Below, one piece after another: positions 26,407 to 35,744 of a stretch of DNA of 64,000 bases. The notes beneath the pieces were generated by a model. That model did not search any database and was not told the origin of the DNA. It saw only the letters and a list, made by a program, of their open reading frames with translations. Source of the DNA: Polaribacter sp. SA4-10. Its GTDB lineage: Bacteria; Bacteroidota; Bacteroidia; Flavobacteriales; Flavobacteriaceae. Both the position numbers and the translations under genes were made by a program. Positions within the stretch are counted from its first letter, which is position 1, and the number at the start of each line of letters is the position of its first letter. The stretch is taken from contig NZ_CP019331.1 of assembly GCF_002163835.1 (NCBI RefSeq), forward strand, positions 1,711,001 through 1,775,000, given 5' to 3'.

Positions 26407-27795
26407 ATGAAAAACATAAAAACATATATTGAAACTCATAAGAATCGGTTTATAGACGAACTGATCCAAATCTTAAAAATTCCTTCTGTTAGTGCAGACT
26501 CTGCTTACAAAAAAGACGTTTTACTCACGGCAGATTTTGTTAAAAAAAGTTTAGAAAAAGCAGGATGTGATTTAGTCGAAATTTGTGAAACTCCAGGATA
26601 TCCTATTATTTATGGAGAAAAAATTATCGATAAAAGTTTACCAACTGTTCTTGTTTATGGTCATTATGATGTTCAGCCAGCAGATCCTATTGATTTATGG
26701 GACTCTCCTCCTTTTGAACCTGTGATTAAATCAACAGAAATTCATCCTGAAGGAGCCATTTTTGCGCGTGGAGCTTGTGATGATAAAGGACAAATGTATA
26801 TGCATGTTAAAGCACTAGAATACATGACTTCAACAGGGAATTTACCTTGTAATGTGAAATTTATGATTGAAGGTGAAGAAGAAGTTGGCTCAGAAAGTTT
26901 AGCGTGGTTTGTGCCAAGGAACAAAGAAAAGTTAGCAAACGATGTTATCTTAATTTCAGATACAGGAATGATTGCAAATGACATTCCATCAATTACAACA
27001 GGTTTGCGTGGGTTGAGTTATGTAGAAGTAGAAGTTACAGGTCCAAACAGAGATTTACATTCTGGTTTGTATGGCGGCGCCGTTGCAAATCCTATTAATA
27101 TCTTAACAAAAATGATTGCTTCTTTACATGATGAAAACAATCATATTACCATTCCTGGGTTTTATGATAATGTAGAAGAATTGTCTTTAGAAGAAAGAGC
27201 AGAAATGGCAAAAGCACCGTTTTCTTTAGATAAATATAAAGAGGCTTTAAAAATTGATGAAGTTTTTGGTGAAGAAGGATATTCTACCAACGAACGTAAT
27301 TCTATTCGCCCTACTTTAGATGTAAATGGAATTTGGGGAGGTTATACTGGCGAAGGTGCAAAAACAGTGATTGCTTCTAAAGCATACGCAAAAATATCAA
27401 TGCGTTTAGTACCAAATCAAGATTGGAGAGAGGTTACCCAATTATTTAAAACCCATTTTGAAAGTATTGCTCCAAACGCTGTTACCGTTGTTGTAAAACC
27501 TCATCATGGAGGGCAAGGTTATGTAACGCCAACAGACAATATTGCGTACAAAGCTGCAAGTAAAGCGTATGAAACTACATTTGGTAAAACTCCAATTCCG
27601 CAAAGAAGTGGAGGTAGCATTCCTATTGTTGCCTTGTTTGAACAAGAATTAAAAAGCAAAACTATTTTAATGGGCTTTGGTTTAGATTCTGATGCAATTC
27701 ATTCTCCAAATGAACATTTTGGAATTTTCAATTACCTAAAAGGAATTGAAACCATTCCTAATTTTTATAAATATTTTACGGAGTTATCAAAATAA
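26407..27795 (+). CDS. M20-family dipeptidase
   Basis: Zinc dipeptidase of the carnosinase/CNDP group, 462 residues, no signal peptide, so cytoplasmic. Metal site 1 is in VYGHYDVQPAD (about 85), ARGACDDKGQMYMHVKAL carries the bridging Asp, and IEGEEEVGSES the catalytic Glu pair. The dimerisation domain contains the conserved DLHSGLYGG. IHSPNEHFG near the end gives the last metal His. It is followed by S9 and M1 peptidase genes, forming a peptide-degrading cluster. Confidence 0.93.
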   Translation: MKNIKTYIETHKNRFIDELIQILKIPSVSADSAYKKDVLLTADFVKKSLEKAGCDLVEICETPGYPIIYGEKIIDKSLPTVLVYGHYDVQPADPIDLWDSPPFEPVIKSTEIHPEGAIFARGACDDKGQMYMHVKALEYMTSTGNLPCNVKFMIEGEEEVGSESLAWFVPRNKEKLANDVILISDTGMIANDIPSITTGLRGLSYVEVEVTGPNRDLHSGLYGGAVANPINILTKMIASLHDENNHITIPGFYDNVEELSLEERAEMAKAPFSLDKYKEALKIDEVFGEEGYSTNERNSIRPTLDVNGIWGGYTGEGAKTVIASKAYAKISMRLVPNQDWREVTQLFKTHFESIAPNAVTVVVKPHHGGQGYVTPTDNIAYKAASKAYETTFGKTPIPQRSGGSIPIVALFEQELKSKTILMGFGLDSDAIHSPNEHFGIFNYLKGIETIPNFYKYFTELSK

Positions 27796-27808
27796 AACAA
27801 ACGTACAA

Positions 27809-30136
27809 ATGAAAAAAAATTATTTAAAATTTGTTGTATTTTTAGGCATAACCACATTCATTTTTTCTTGTTCAAAAACAAAAGAGCAAAAACAATTTAC
27901 AGTTGCAGAGTATGAAGCGGCAGCAAAACATATGGATAGAGATTTATATGATTTAGTTTATAATAAAGTTTCTGGAAGCACATTTATTGATAATAACAAA
28001 CTAATTTATTCAACAAAAAATAAAGAAGGTAAAAAATATCTTCTTGTTGATATAGAGGCAAAAACAAAAAAAGAGGCCTTTAATCATCAAGAATTGGCCA
28101 AAATTTTATCCAAAGAATTAGATACAGAAATAAAAGCAAGTAATTTACCCATTTATGATTTTGAGTTTACTGATAATATAGAAAGTATTCGTTTTACAAC
28201 TCACAAACAAATATTTAATTTTAATATAGCGAGTAATGTCTTATCTAAAGTGACTCCTAAACTTAAAAAAACGTCAAGAAATGAAAATGTTTCCCCCAAC
28301 GGAAAGCTAGCGGCATATATAGACAATTTTAACCTTTGGGTACGCAGCATAGAAACGAATAAAAAGACACAGCTTACTTTTGATGGTGTTCAAAATTATG
28401 GATACGCAACTAACAATGCTGGTTGGACCAAAAGTGATGGAGCTGTTTTAAAATGGTCTCCAAATTCAGATAAAATTGCCACTTTTCAACAAGATGCAAG
28501 AGGTGTTGGTATGATGTATTTAACATCTTCTAATGTTGGGCATCCCAAATTAGAAGCTTGGAAACATCCATTACCTGGAGATGATAACATTTTTACAATA
28601 GAACGTGTAATTATCCATTTAGGAACCACTCCAAAAATGGTTCGTTTAAAAATGGATAAAGATTTTCAAAGAGGATCAACAACAGATCATATTGCAAGTA
28701 GAAAAAACGAATTATTAGACGCACAATGGAATAAACAAGGCACAAAATTTGCTTTTGTTTCTGGTTCTAGAGATCATAAAGTAGCACATTTACAAATTGC
28801 AAATGCTAAAACTGGAGTTGTAAAATCAATTCATAAAGAAGAAGTAGATACTTATTATGAGTCTGGAGTAAAAGCAGAAAACTGGAAGGTTTTATTTGAT
28901 TCTAATGAGTTTATCTGGTATTCAGAAAAAACAAACTGGGGACACGTTTATTTGTATGATTTAGAAACTAAAAAATTAAAAAATCAAATTACTACTGGAG
29001 ATTGGCTTGTAAAACAAATTAAAAGTATCGATGAAAAGAATAGACAAATCTATTTTACTGCTGGAGGAAAAGAAACAGGAAACCCATATCATAATTATTA
29101 TTACAAAGTAAACTTTGATGGTTCAAATAACATCAATTTAACACCAAGTAAAGGAACACATATCGTTGTTTTTTCTGATGATAATTCAACACTTATAGAT
29201 ACTTATTCAACAACCACTACTCCACCAATTTCAGTTTTAAGAAATAACAAAGGAGAAAAAATAATGGATTTAGAAACTGCTGACATTTCTGAATTAAAGG
29301 CGAATAACTGGCAAAAACCAGTTGAATTCTCTGTAAAAGCAAGAGATGAAAAAACAGATTTATATGGATTACTATTTTTACCAAGTCATTATGTTGAAAG
29401 TAAAAAATATCCTGTTTTAAATTACATTTATCCAGGTCCACAATCTGGTAGTGTTGGTAATTATAACTTTAGACCCGTTTGGAGAGATTTTCAAGCAGTT
29501 GCAGAATTAGGTTTTATTGTCGTTGCAGTAGACGCAATGGGAACTCCAATGCGATCAAAATCTTTTCATGACGCTTATTATGGAAACATGGGAGATAATG
29601 GTTTGCCAGACAATATTACTGCAATTAAACAGCTTGCACAAAAGTATAAAGGAATGGATATTGAGAGCGTTGGTATTTGGGGCCATTCTGGTGGTGGTTT
29701 TGCTTCTACAAGAGCTGTTTTTGCGTATCCTGAATTTTACGATGTTGCAGTTTCTGGAGCAGGAAATCATGATAATAGAAATTATGAAGCAGATTGGGGA
29801 GAAAAATGGCAAGGGCTTTTAGTTGAAGGTAACTTAGAAGGAAAAGGTGATGGAACAACTAATTATGATAATCAAGCAAATCAATTAATTGCAAAAGATT
29901 TAAAGGGAAAATTATTAATTACTCATGGAGCTATGGATAATAATGTGCCACCTTCAAACACAATGTTGGTTGTAGAGGCATTGATTAAAGCAAACAAAGA
30001 TTTCGACATGATTTTGTTTCCAAATAAAAGACATGGTTATGGAGATATGACAAAATACATGACACGTAAACGTTGGGATTATTTTGTAACACATCTTTTA
30101 AATGCCAAACCTGCAAAAGATTTTAAACTGAAATAA
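27809..30136 (+). CDS. S9-family prolyl-type peptidase lipoprotein
   Basis: Lipid-anchored serine exopeptidase of 775 residues. The ATG at 27809 is chosen because it gives a textbook lipoprotein signal (IFSCSK, lipidated Cys near residue 18); an upstream in-frame ATG at 27746 lies inside the dipeptidase gene and would spoil the signal. A propeller domain (about 60-520) precedes the hydrolase domain: catalytic Ser in GIWGHSGGGFAS, Asp in HGAMDNNVPP, His in KRHGYGD. It is a paralogue of the DPP-IV-like gene at 6.6 kb but clearly divergent, with GHSGGG in place of GWSYGG. Confidence 0.9.
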   Translation: MKKNYLKFVVFLGITTFIFSCSKTKEQKQFTVAEYEAAAKHMDRDLYDLVYNKVSGSTFIDNNKLIYSTKNKEGKKYLLVDIEAKTKKEAFNHQELAKILSKELDTEIKASNLPIYDFEFTDNIESIRFTTHKQIFNFNIASNVLSKVTPKLKKTSRNENVSPNGKLAAYIDNFNLWVRSIETNKKTQLTFDGVQNYGYATNNAGWTKSDGAVLKWSPNSDKIATFQQDARGVGMMYLTSSNVGHPKLEAWKHPLPGDDNIFTIERVIIHLGTTPKMVRLKMDKDFQRGSTTDHIASRKNELLDAQWNKQGTKFAFVSGSRDHKVAHLQIANAKTGVVKSIHKEEVDTYYESGVKAENWKVLFDSNEFIWYSEKTNWGHVYLYDLETKKLKNQITTGDWLVKQIKSIDEKNRQIYFTAGGKETGNPYHNYYYKVNFDGSNNINLTPSKGTHIVVFSDDNSTLIDTYSTTTTPPISVLRNNKGEKIMDLETADISELKANNWQKPVEFSVKARDEKTDLYGLLFLPSHYVESKKYPVLNYIYPGPQSGSVGNYNFRPVWRDFQAVAELGFIVVAVDAMGTPMRSKSFHDAYYGNMGDNGLPDNITAIKQLAQKYKGMDIESVGIWGHSGGGFASTRAVFAYPEFYDVAVSGAGNHDNRNYEADWGEKWQGLLVEGNLEGKGDGTTNYDNQANQLIAKDLKGKLLITHGAMDNNVPPSNTMLVVEALIKANKDFDMILFPNKRHGYGDMTKYMTRKRWDYFVTHLLNAKPAKDFKLK

Positions 30137-30220
30137 TAGTTCTAAAAAACTACAAAAAGCAACTTGTCAAAAAAATATTTTGGCAAGTAAAAAAAGCAAT
30201 TTATAACACATTTAATCATC

Positions 30221-31882
30221 ATGAAATATCGCTTTTACCTTCTAATTTGTTTTACAATACTCTGTTCTTTAAATTCATACTCTCAAGGATTGTTAAGTGA
30301 GAAAAGCAACTTTACAAGACAAGATAGTTTAAGAGGCACCATTACACCAGAAAGAATTTGGTGGGATTTAACCTATTATCATTTAGAAGTTAAAGTAGCA
30401 CCAAATAAAAAACACATTTCAGGAAAAAACACCATTAAGTACAAAGTTTTAAGCGCTTATAAAACAATGCAAATTGATTTACAAGCATCTTTAACAATTA
30501 CAAAAGTTACACAAGATGGTAAAGAATTAAAAGTGATTCATGATGGAAATGCACATTTTATAAAATTGATTAAAAATCAACATATAGGAAAGACTGAAAC
30601 TATTGTTGTCTATTATCAAGGAAATCCTAAAGAAGCAATTAGAGCTCCTTGGGATGGAGGTTTTTCATGGAAAAAAGATAAAAATGGAAATCATTTTATA
30701 GCAACTTCTTGTCAGGGTTTAGGAGCAAGTGTCTGGTGGCCTTGCAAAGACCATATGTATGATGAAGTAGAAAACATGCGAATTAGTGTTACTGTACCCA
30801 GTAATTTAATGGATATTTCTAATGGTAGATTAGAAAGTGTAGAGGATCATGGAACTACAAAAACCTATAATTGGTTTGTAGACAATCCTATTAATAATTA
30901 CGGTGTAAATGTAAATATTGGTAATTATGCTCATTTTTCTGAAATTTTCTATGGAGAAAAAGGCCCTTTAGATATGGATTATTATGTATTAAAAGACAAT
31001 TTAGAAAAAGCAAAAGAGCATTTTAAAGATGCGCCAAAAATGATGAAAGCTTTTGAACATTGGTTTGGTCCTTACCCTTTTTACAAAGACGGTTATAAAT
31101 TGGTAGAAGTGCCATATTTAGGGATGGAACACCAAAGTTCTGTTACGTATGGAAACAAATATATGCAAGGATATTTAGGACGTGATTTGTCTGAGACTGG
31201 TTGGGGATTAAAATTCGATTTTATTATAATTCACGAATCTGGACATGAATGGTTTGCTAATAATATTACCAACAAAGATATTGCAGACATGTGGATTCAT
31301 GAAAGTTTTACCAATTACTCAGAAAATTTATTTTTAGATTATTACTACGGCAAAAAAGCAGCCTCAGAATATGTAATAGGTTTAAGGAAATCTATTGCAA
31401 ATAAAAACACCATTATTGGCCAATACGATGTAAATAAAGAAGGCTCTGGAGACATGTACAACAAGGGAGGAAACATGCTTCATACTTTAAGACAATTAAT
31501 TAATAACGATGAAAAATGGCGTTCTATTTTAAGAAAAATGAACAAAACATTTTATCATCAAACAGTTACAACTGTACAAATTGAAGATTTTTTAAGCTCA
31601 GAAACTGGTTTTGATTTAACGCCATTCTTTAATCAATATTTAAGAGATATTAAAATACCAACATTAGAATATTCTATTAAAAACAAGGTTTTAAATTACA
31701 AATGGACAAATGTTGTAGCTGCTTTTAAGATGCCAATAAAAGTTACAATAAATAATAAAGAACAATGGATTTATCCTACAGAAGAACTGAAGGAAATGGA
31801 TTTAGAATCTGAAAAATCAGAAATAAAAGTAGATCCAAATTTTTATATCTACACAAAAAAAATAAATAATAAAAGCTATTAA
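30221..31882 (+). CDS. M1-family metallopeptidase (aminopeptidase-like)
   Basis: Exported zinc peptidase of 553 residues. A signal peptide (about 1-21) is followed by the M1 N-terminal beta domain. The zinc motif is HESGHEWFANN near residue 338, with the third ligand in WIHESFTNYSE 18-20 residues later. The usual GxMEN exopeptidase motif reads GMEHQ here, as in a subset of Bacteroidota M1 enzymes. The length is shorter than PepN (about 870), lacking the helical C-terminal domain. It follows the S9 lipoprotein gene by 84 nt. Confidence 0.9.
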   Translation: MKYRFYLLICFTILCSLNSYSQGLLSEKSNFTRQDSLRGTITPERIWWDLTYYHLEVKVAPNKKHISGKNTIKYKVLSAYKTMQIDLQASLTITKVTQDGKELKVIHDGNAHFIKLIKNQHIGKTETIVVYYQGNPKEAIRAPWDGGFSWKKDKNGNHFIATSCQGLGASVWWPCKDHMYDEVENMRISVTVPSNLMDISNGRLESVEDHGTTKTYNWFVDNPINNYGVNVNIGNYAHFSEIFYGEKGPLDMDYYVLKDNLEKAKEHFKDAPKMMKAFEHWFGPYPFYKDGYKLVEVPYLGMEHQSSVTYGNKYMQGYLGRDLSETGWGLKFDFIIIHESGHEWFANNITNKDIADMWIHESFTNYSENLFLDYYYGKKAASEYVIGLRKSIANKNTIIGQYDVNKEGSGDMYNKGGNMLHTLRQLINNDEKWRSILRKMNKTFYHQTVTTVQIEDFLSSETGFDLTPFFNQYLRDIKIPTLEYSIKNKVLNYKWTNVVAAFKMPIKVTINNKEQWIYPTEELKEMDLESEKSEIKVDPNFYIYTKKINNKSY

Positions 31883-31894
31883 ATGCAGCTTTTA

Positions 31895-32521
31895 TTATTT
31901 TATTAAATATGCTTTTATTATGTAATCTACTTTTGGGTATTTCTCCCTTAAAAAAGTATTTCCATCTTTATTAATTTTATCTTGTTGTCTCCCTAAATTA
32001 TCGCCATAACCATTGTAAAATTTCAACACATTTTCTTTACCTTCAATTACTTTTGCAATTACAGGAAAACCAGAAACACCAGAATAAGTTAATTTATCTA
32101 AACGATAGTTATCTTTTAAATTGATAAAAATCTGATTCGATCTTGTTTCTATTCCTCCTCTTGCAAATGCAAGTGTCATTGCATCATTTTTTTGAATTAC
32201 TGGTTCATCTTCAATTCCTTTTTGCCAACTTTTATTAATTAAAGAATCATTGTGAATTCCAAATTGCGCTACAAAACTAGGTACGACCCTATAAATAGCA
32301 ACATCATCATAATATCCATATTTTATTAACTGATAAAAACGATCTACTCCTTTTGGCGACCAATCCCTGATTGCTTCAATATCAAAATTCCCTTTTGTAG
32401 TTTCAAATCGTGCTTTAAAAGTAACTGGCGCTTCTTTTGCAAACCATTTTTCTTTGAATTTTTTAGTCGCACAGGAACTAAAAAGTACAATACTTGCTAT
32501 TAATAGAATCTTATTTTTCAT
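31895..32521 (-). CDS. Cyclophilin-type peptidyl-prolyl isomerase lipoprotein
   Basis: Folding catalyst for exported proteins, 208 residues, anchored by a lipobox (SSCATKK, Cys near residue 18). The cyclophilin domain starts at FETTKGNFDIEAIRDWSP and includes YYDDVAIYRVVPSFVAQFG and GIETRSNQIFINLKDNYRLD. The catalytic Arg is in YRVVPSF. Some of the usual active-site positions (such as the second FMIQGG Gly-Gly) are altered to VAQFGI. It is convergent with the M1 peptidase and divergent from blaI. Confidence 0.88.
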   Translation of the reverse strand: MKNKILLIASIVLFSSCATKKFKEKWFAKEAPVTFKARFETTKGNFDIEAIRDWSPKGVDRFYQLIKYGYYDDVAIYRVVPSFVAQFGIHNDSLINKSWQKGIEDEPVIQKNDAMTLAFARGGIETRSNQIFINLKDNYRLDKLTYSGVSGFPVIAKVIEGKENVLKFYNGYGDNLGRQQDKINKDGNTFLREKYPKVDYIIKAYLIK

Positions 32522-32553
32522 TTTTTTCTGTTCGTTTTCTCTTTATAACTGGG

Positions 32554-32561
32554 CAAATATA
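32554..32561 (-). promoter_or_regulatory. -7 element of the cyclophilin gene
   Basis: The minus strand reads TATATTTG, a perfect TAnnTTTG, 33 bp before the ATG at 32521. Confidence 0.5.
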
Positions 32562-32586
32562 CTACAATGAAGTTTTAAAATTTAAC

Positions 32587-32628
32587 TCTACGTTTGTAGA
32601 ATTCAATTTTTTATTCTATGTTTGTAGA
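32587..32628. promoter_or_regulatory. Double BlaI-type operator over the blaI promoter
   Basis: Two 14-bp dyads, TCTACGTTTGTAGA (32587-32600) and TCTATGTTTGTAGA (32615-32628), have starts 28 bp apart. Both contain TAnnTTTG. The TTTG of the first and the TATGTTTG of the second are about 20 bp apart, the normal spacing of -33 and -7 elements. The arms resemble the TACA/TGTA core bound by BlaI/MecI proteins. The next gene, 17 bp downstream, is a BlaI homologue. Confidence 0.75.
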
Positions 32629-32644
32629 GTAAAAAAGACAAACG

Positions 32645-33013
32645 ATGCAATTATCTAAAACCGAAGAACAATTAATGCAATATTTATGGAAACGTAAAAA
32701 AGCATTTTTAAAAGAATTATTAGAAGATTTTCCAGAACCAAAACCAGCAACAACAACAGTTGCTACTTTGCTAAAAAGAATTTCTGATAAAGGTTTTATA
32801 GATTATAAATTGTTTGGTAAGTCTAGAGAATACTTTCCAATAATAAAGAAAACAGATTATTTCTCTAAACATGTAAATGGTCTAATTAAAAACTTCTTTA
32901 ATGATTCTGCAAGTCAGTTTGCTTCTTTCTTTACAAAAGAAACTAATCTTTCTAATGAAGAATTAGAGGAATTGAAAAAAATAATAGACAATCAAATTAA
33001 AAAACAACAATAA
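32645..33013 (+). CDS. BlaI/MecI/CopY-family repressor
   Basis: Winged-helix repressor of 122 residues: LSKTEEQLMQYLWKRKKAFLKELLEDFPEPKPATTTVATLLKRISDKGFIDY is the DNA-binding half, and the C-terminal helices (about 80-122) make the dimer. It overlaps the M56 peptidase gene (TAATG), the standard BlaI-BlaR1 arrangement. Two matching dyads cover its promoter, so it most likely represses its own operon. No beta-lactamase is next to it, so the inducing signal is unknown. Confidence 0.93.
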   Translation: MQLSKTEEQLMQYLWKRKKAFLKELLEDFPEPKPATTTVATLLKRISDKGFIDYKLFGKSREYFPIIKKTDYFSKHVNGLIKNFFNDSASQFASFFTKETNLSNEELEELKKIIDNQIKKQQ

Positions 33014-34494
33014 TGATATTTTATCTTTTAAAATCTGCTGGTTGTTTAGCGCTTTTGCTTGCTTTCTATCACTTTGTTTTAGAACGCGAAAAAATGCACA
33101 AATTCAATCGTTTCTTTTTGTTAGGTAGTGTTTTGTTTTCTTTTTTAGCTCCTGCTTTTATTATTTATATTGAAGCTATCCCTAAAATAGTAACATCAAC
33201 AAATTCAATGAGCTTTTCTACATTAGAAACTCCTATTGAAAAAAGCATAAATTACACATTAATATTAACTAGTATATACTTTATAATTTCAAGTGTTTTT
33301 GCTTTTAGATTTGGTAAAAACTTGTTTAAAATAATTACTAAAATTAAAAGAAATCAACATCAAAAACTAGATTATGCTACACTTGTTTTAGTGGATGATA
33401 AAATCTTAACACATTCTTTTTTAAACTATATTTTTATCAATAAAGAAGAATACATTTCAGATAAAATTGAGCCTGAATTATTAACACATGAATTAACGCA
33501 TGTTATTCAAAAACATACTATTGATGTATTAATAATGGAATTTATTTTCATCCTTTTTTGGATAAACCCATTATTTATCATTCTTAAAAAAGCAATACAA
33601 TTAAACCATGAATTTATAGCCGACGAAAAGGTTATTAATCAACATAAAAACACATCTCAATACCAGCATTTACTATTAGGTAAAGCTGCTTGGAACAACG
33701 AATATTACTTGGCCAGTAATTTGAATTATTCACTTACTAAAAAAAGATTAACAATGATGACAACAAAGAGTTCAAACTCAAAAATAGTATTAAAAAAACT
33801 CGCTATTATTCCTTTATTAGCAGGTTTCATATTCCTCTTTGCTAAAAGAGTTGAAGCAAAAAATGAAAATTCAATATCAATTTCTGACCTAAAAGTTAAT
33901 GAACTGAATTTAGAACAAAGTAAAGACACAATTCCTTCTAATGTAGAAATAAAATATGAAAAAATAGTTGCTACAAAATCTGAAATAAGAGAATACAACA
34001 AATTATTAGCGAAAGGGAAAAAGGATAAAATGTTTAAACAGAAAGATGTACTAAAAATGCAGTATTTGTATAAAGTAATGTCTGAAAAACAAAAAAATTC
34101 TGTGGAGAATGTTTTTGATGTAATTCCACCTCCTCCACCTCCAATTACTGTTAAAAGAATTGATCCAGATAAAAAAGGAAAATCGACTTATTACATAGAT
34201 GGAAAGCTTACATCAAAAAAAGAAATGAAAGAATTGAGCCCTGATAAAATAAAAAGTATAAATGTTAAAAAAGACAAAGATGGCTCTGGATCTGTTTATA
34301 TATCAAGTAAAAAAACAATTACCGTTAAAGCAATTGATACAGAACAAAAAAAGGAACCAACTTATTACTTAGACGGAAAGATAATTTCAAAAAAAGAAAT
34401 GGATAAATTGAACACTGAAAACATAAAAAGCGTCGATGTTAAAAAAAATAAAGATGGCACTGGATCTGTTTATATAACTAGTAAAAAAGAGTAA
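33013..34494 (+). CDS. M56 (BlaR1-type) membrane metallopeptidase with duplicated C-terminal domain
   Basis: Membrane sensor protease of 493 residues, expected to inactivate the BlaI partner on receiving a signal. Membrane segments near 5-20, 35-52, 78-98 and 258-275 flank the zinc domain, with HELTHVIQKH (HExxH, near residue 160) and NHEFIADEKV. No penicillin-binding sensor domain is present. Outside the membrane there is a proline stretch (IPPPPPPI) and two tandem copies of a 58-residue unit with YYIDGK/YYLDGK, EMKELS/EMDKLN and GSGSVYISSKK/GTGSVYITSKK. The unit resembles short TonB-linked or plug-like segments common at the end of Bacteroidota M56 proteins. Confidence 0.9.
   Translation: MIFYLLKSAGCLALLLAFYHFVLEREKMHKFNRFFLLGSVLFSFLAPAFIIYIEAIPKIVTSTNSMSFSTLETPIEKSINYTLILTSIYFIISSVFAFRFGKNLFKIITKIKRNQHQKLDYATLVLVDDKILTHSFLNYIFINKEEYISDKIEPELLTHELTHVIQKHTIDVLIMEFIFILFWINPLFIILKKAIQLNHEFIADEKVINQHKNTSQYQHLLLGKAAWNNEYYLASNLNYSLTKKRLTMMTTKSSNSKIVLKKLAIIPLLAGFIFLFAKRVEAKNENSISISDLKVNELNLEQSKDTIPSNVEIKYEKIVATKSEIREYNKLLAKGKKDKMFKQKDVLKMQYLYKVMSEKQKNSVENVFDVIPPPPPPITVKRIDPDKKGKSTYYIDGKLTSKKEMKELSPDKIKSINVKKDKDGSGSVYISSKKTITVKAIDTEQKKEPTYYLDGKIISKKEMDKLNTENIKSVDVKKNKDGTGSVYITSKKE
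34144..34491 (+). repeat. Tandem duplication of a 174-bp (58-codon) unit in the M56 gene
   Basis: Unit 1 (34144-34317) and unit 2 (34318-34491) keep frame and core words: TVK-ID, TYY-DGK, SKKEM, KS-VKK-KDG and GSVYI. They differ at many third positions, so the duplication is not recent. Confidence 0.85.
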
Positions 34495-34511
34495 TCTAAC
34501 CAACCTCAACT

Positions 34512-34543
34512 AAAAAAACTTCGAGCTTTCGATGTTTTTTTTT
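34512..34543 (+). terminator. Probable terminator of the blaI-M56 operon
   Basis: AAACTTCGA and TCGATGTTT form a stem with one mismatch, followed by a run of T. Confidence 0.7.
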
Positions 34544-34594
34544 GTAACAAATTCTGTACAAACACGTTGTAACTATATAACCAAATAGAAAACC

Positions 34595-35695
34595 GTGCTT
34601 AAAAAATTCTTTATTACTTGTTCTGGAGTAGATAAAACGATTCTAAATAATTGTTCTGATGGCGAACAAAATAAATATGTTGGTATTGGTGCTACTATAT
34701 TTTTCACCGCTATTATGGCTACAATTGCTGGAAGTTATGCACTATTTACTGTTTTTGATAATTTGTACGCAGCAATCTTTTTTGGAAGTATTTGGGGATT
34801 ATTAATATTTAATTTAGACCGATTTATTGTTTCTACAATTAAAAAATCGGATTCTAAATGGAAAGAGTTTTTACAAGCTTCACCAAGAATTATTTTGGCA
34901 GTTATTATTGCGATTGTTATTTCTAAACCTTTAGAATTAAAGTTATTTGAGAAGGAAATAAATCAGGTTTTATTGACAGAAAAAAACCAAATGAAGTTGG
35001 ATAATAAAACGCAGATTGCGGAACAATTTACGCCTGAAATTTCTAAGATAAATTCAGAAATTGGTGTATTGAAACAAGAAATTACAACTCAAGAAGCAAA
35101 AACGAATGCTTTGTATGAAACGTATATTTCTGAAGCAGAAGGCAGAAAAGGAACAAAATTATTAGGAAAAGGACCAGTTTACAAAGAAAAAAGAGAAAAA
35201 CATGATGCTACTTTAGCAGAATTGAATCAACTTAAAAAAGGCAATGCAGATAAAATAAGCACCAAGGAAACAGCAATTATAGACTTACAAAAAAAACAAG
35301 AAGTATACGAAACAAAAACACAACCCATCATTGCAAATTTTGACGGTTTAATGGCAAGAATAAATGCTTTAGGTAAATTACCGTGGTTGCCATCGTTCTT
35401 TATCTTCTTATTGTTTTTAGCAATTGAAACATCTCCAATATTTGCAAAATTAATTTCACCAAGAGGTGAATATGATTTTAAATTAGAAAATAATGAAACC
35501 GCTGTAAAAACTTGGGTACAACAACAAGTACAGCAAAGAGAAGAAATGCTAAAAGCAGATATAAACATCAACAAAAAAGTATATAATACTATTACCGAAG
35601 AGGAAGAGTTATATGCCTATAAACAAAAAATGGCTCGCGATTTAATGAAATTGCAAGCCGATTCTTTTTATAAAAAACAACAAAAAATGTTGTAA
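34595..35695 (+). CDS. DUF4407 membrane protein
   Basis: Membrane protein of 366 residues of unknown function (DUF4407). It probably starts at GTG 34595, because KKFFITCSGVDKTILNNCSDGEQNKYVGIG is the conserved N-terminus and no ATG precedes it. Two hydrophobic segments near 32-52 and 56-75 and two more near 95-112 and 265-285 surround a long helical region (about 120-255) with heptad-like Glu/Lys/Leu content, probably a coiled coil. The C-terminal 80 residues are charged. It stands alone after the M56 terminator and before a decayed gene. Confidence 0.85.
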   Translation: MLKKFFITCSGVDKTILNNCSDGEQNKYVGIGATIFFTAIMATIAGSYALFTVFDNLYAAIFFGSIWGLLIFNLDRFIVSTIKKSDSKWKEFLQASPRIILAVIIAIVISKPLELKLFEKEINQVLLTEKNQMKLDNKTQIAEQFTPEISKINSEIGVLKQEITTQEAKTNALYETYISEAEGRKGTKLLGKGPVYKEKREKHDATLAELNQLKKGNADKISTKETAIIDLQKKQEVYETKTQPIIANFDGLMARINALGKLPWLPSFFIFLLFLAIETSPIFAKLISPRGEYDFKLENNETAVKTWVQQQVQQREEMLKADININKKVYNTITEEEELYAYKQKMARDLMKLQADSFYKKQQKML

Positions 35696-35744
35696 TAAGC
35701 TTCCCTTAATCTCTATAAAGGAAAGAAACACTCTTTTGAAAATT

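Noticed and set aside
27746..27808. In-frame upstream start for the S9 lipoprotein
   Set aside because: It lies inside the dipeptidase gene and would put 21 polar residues before a clear lipoprotein signal.
29217..29822. Open frames overlapping the S9 hydrolase domain on either strand
   Set aside because: They are shadows of the catalytic-domain codons.
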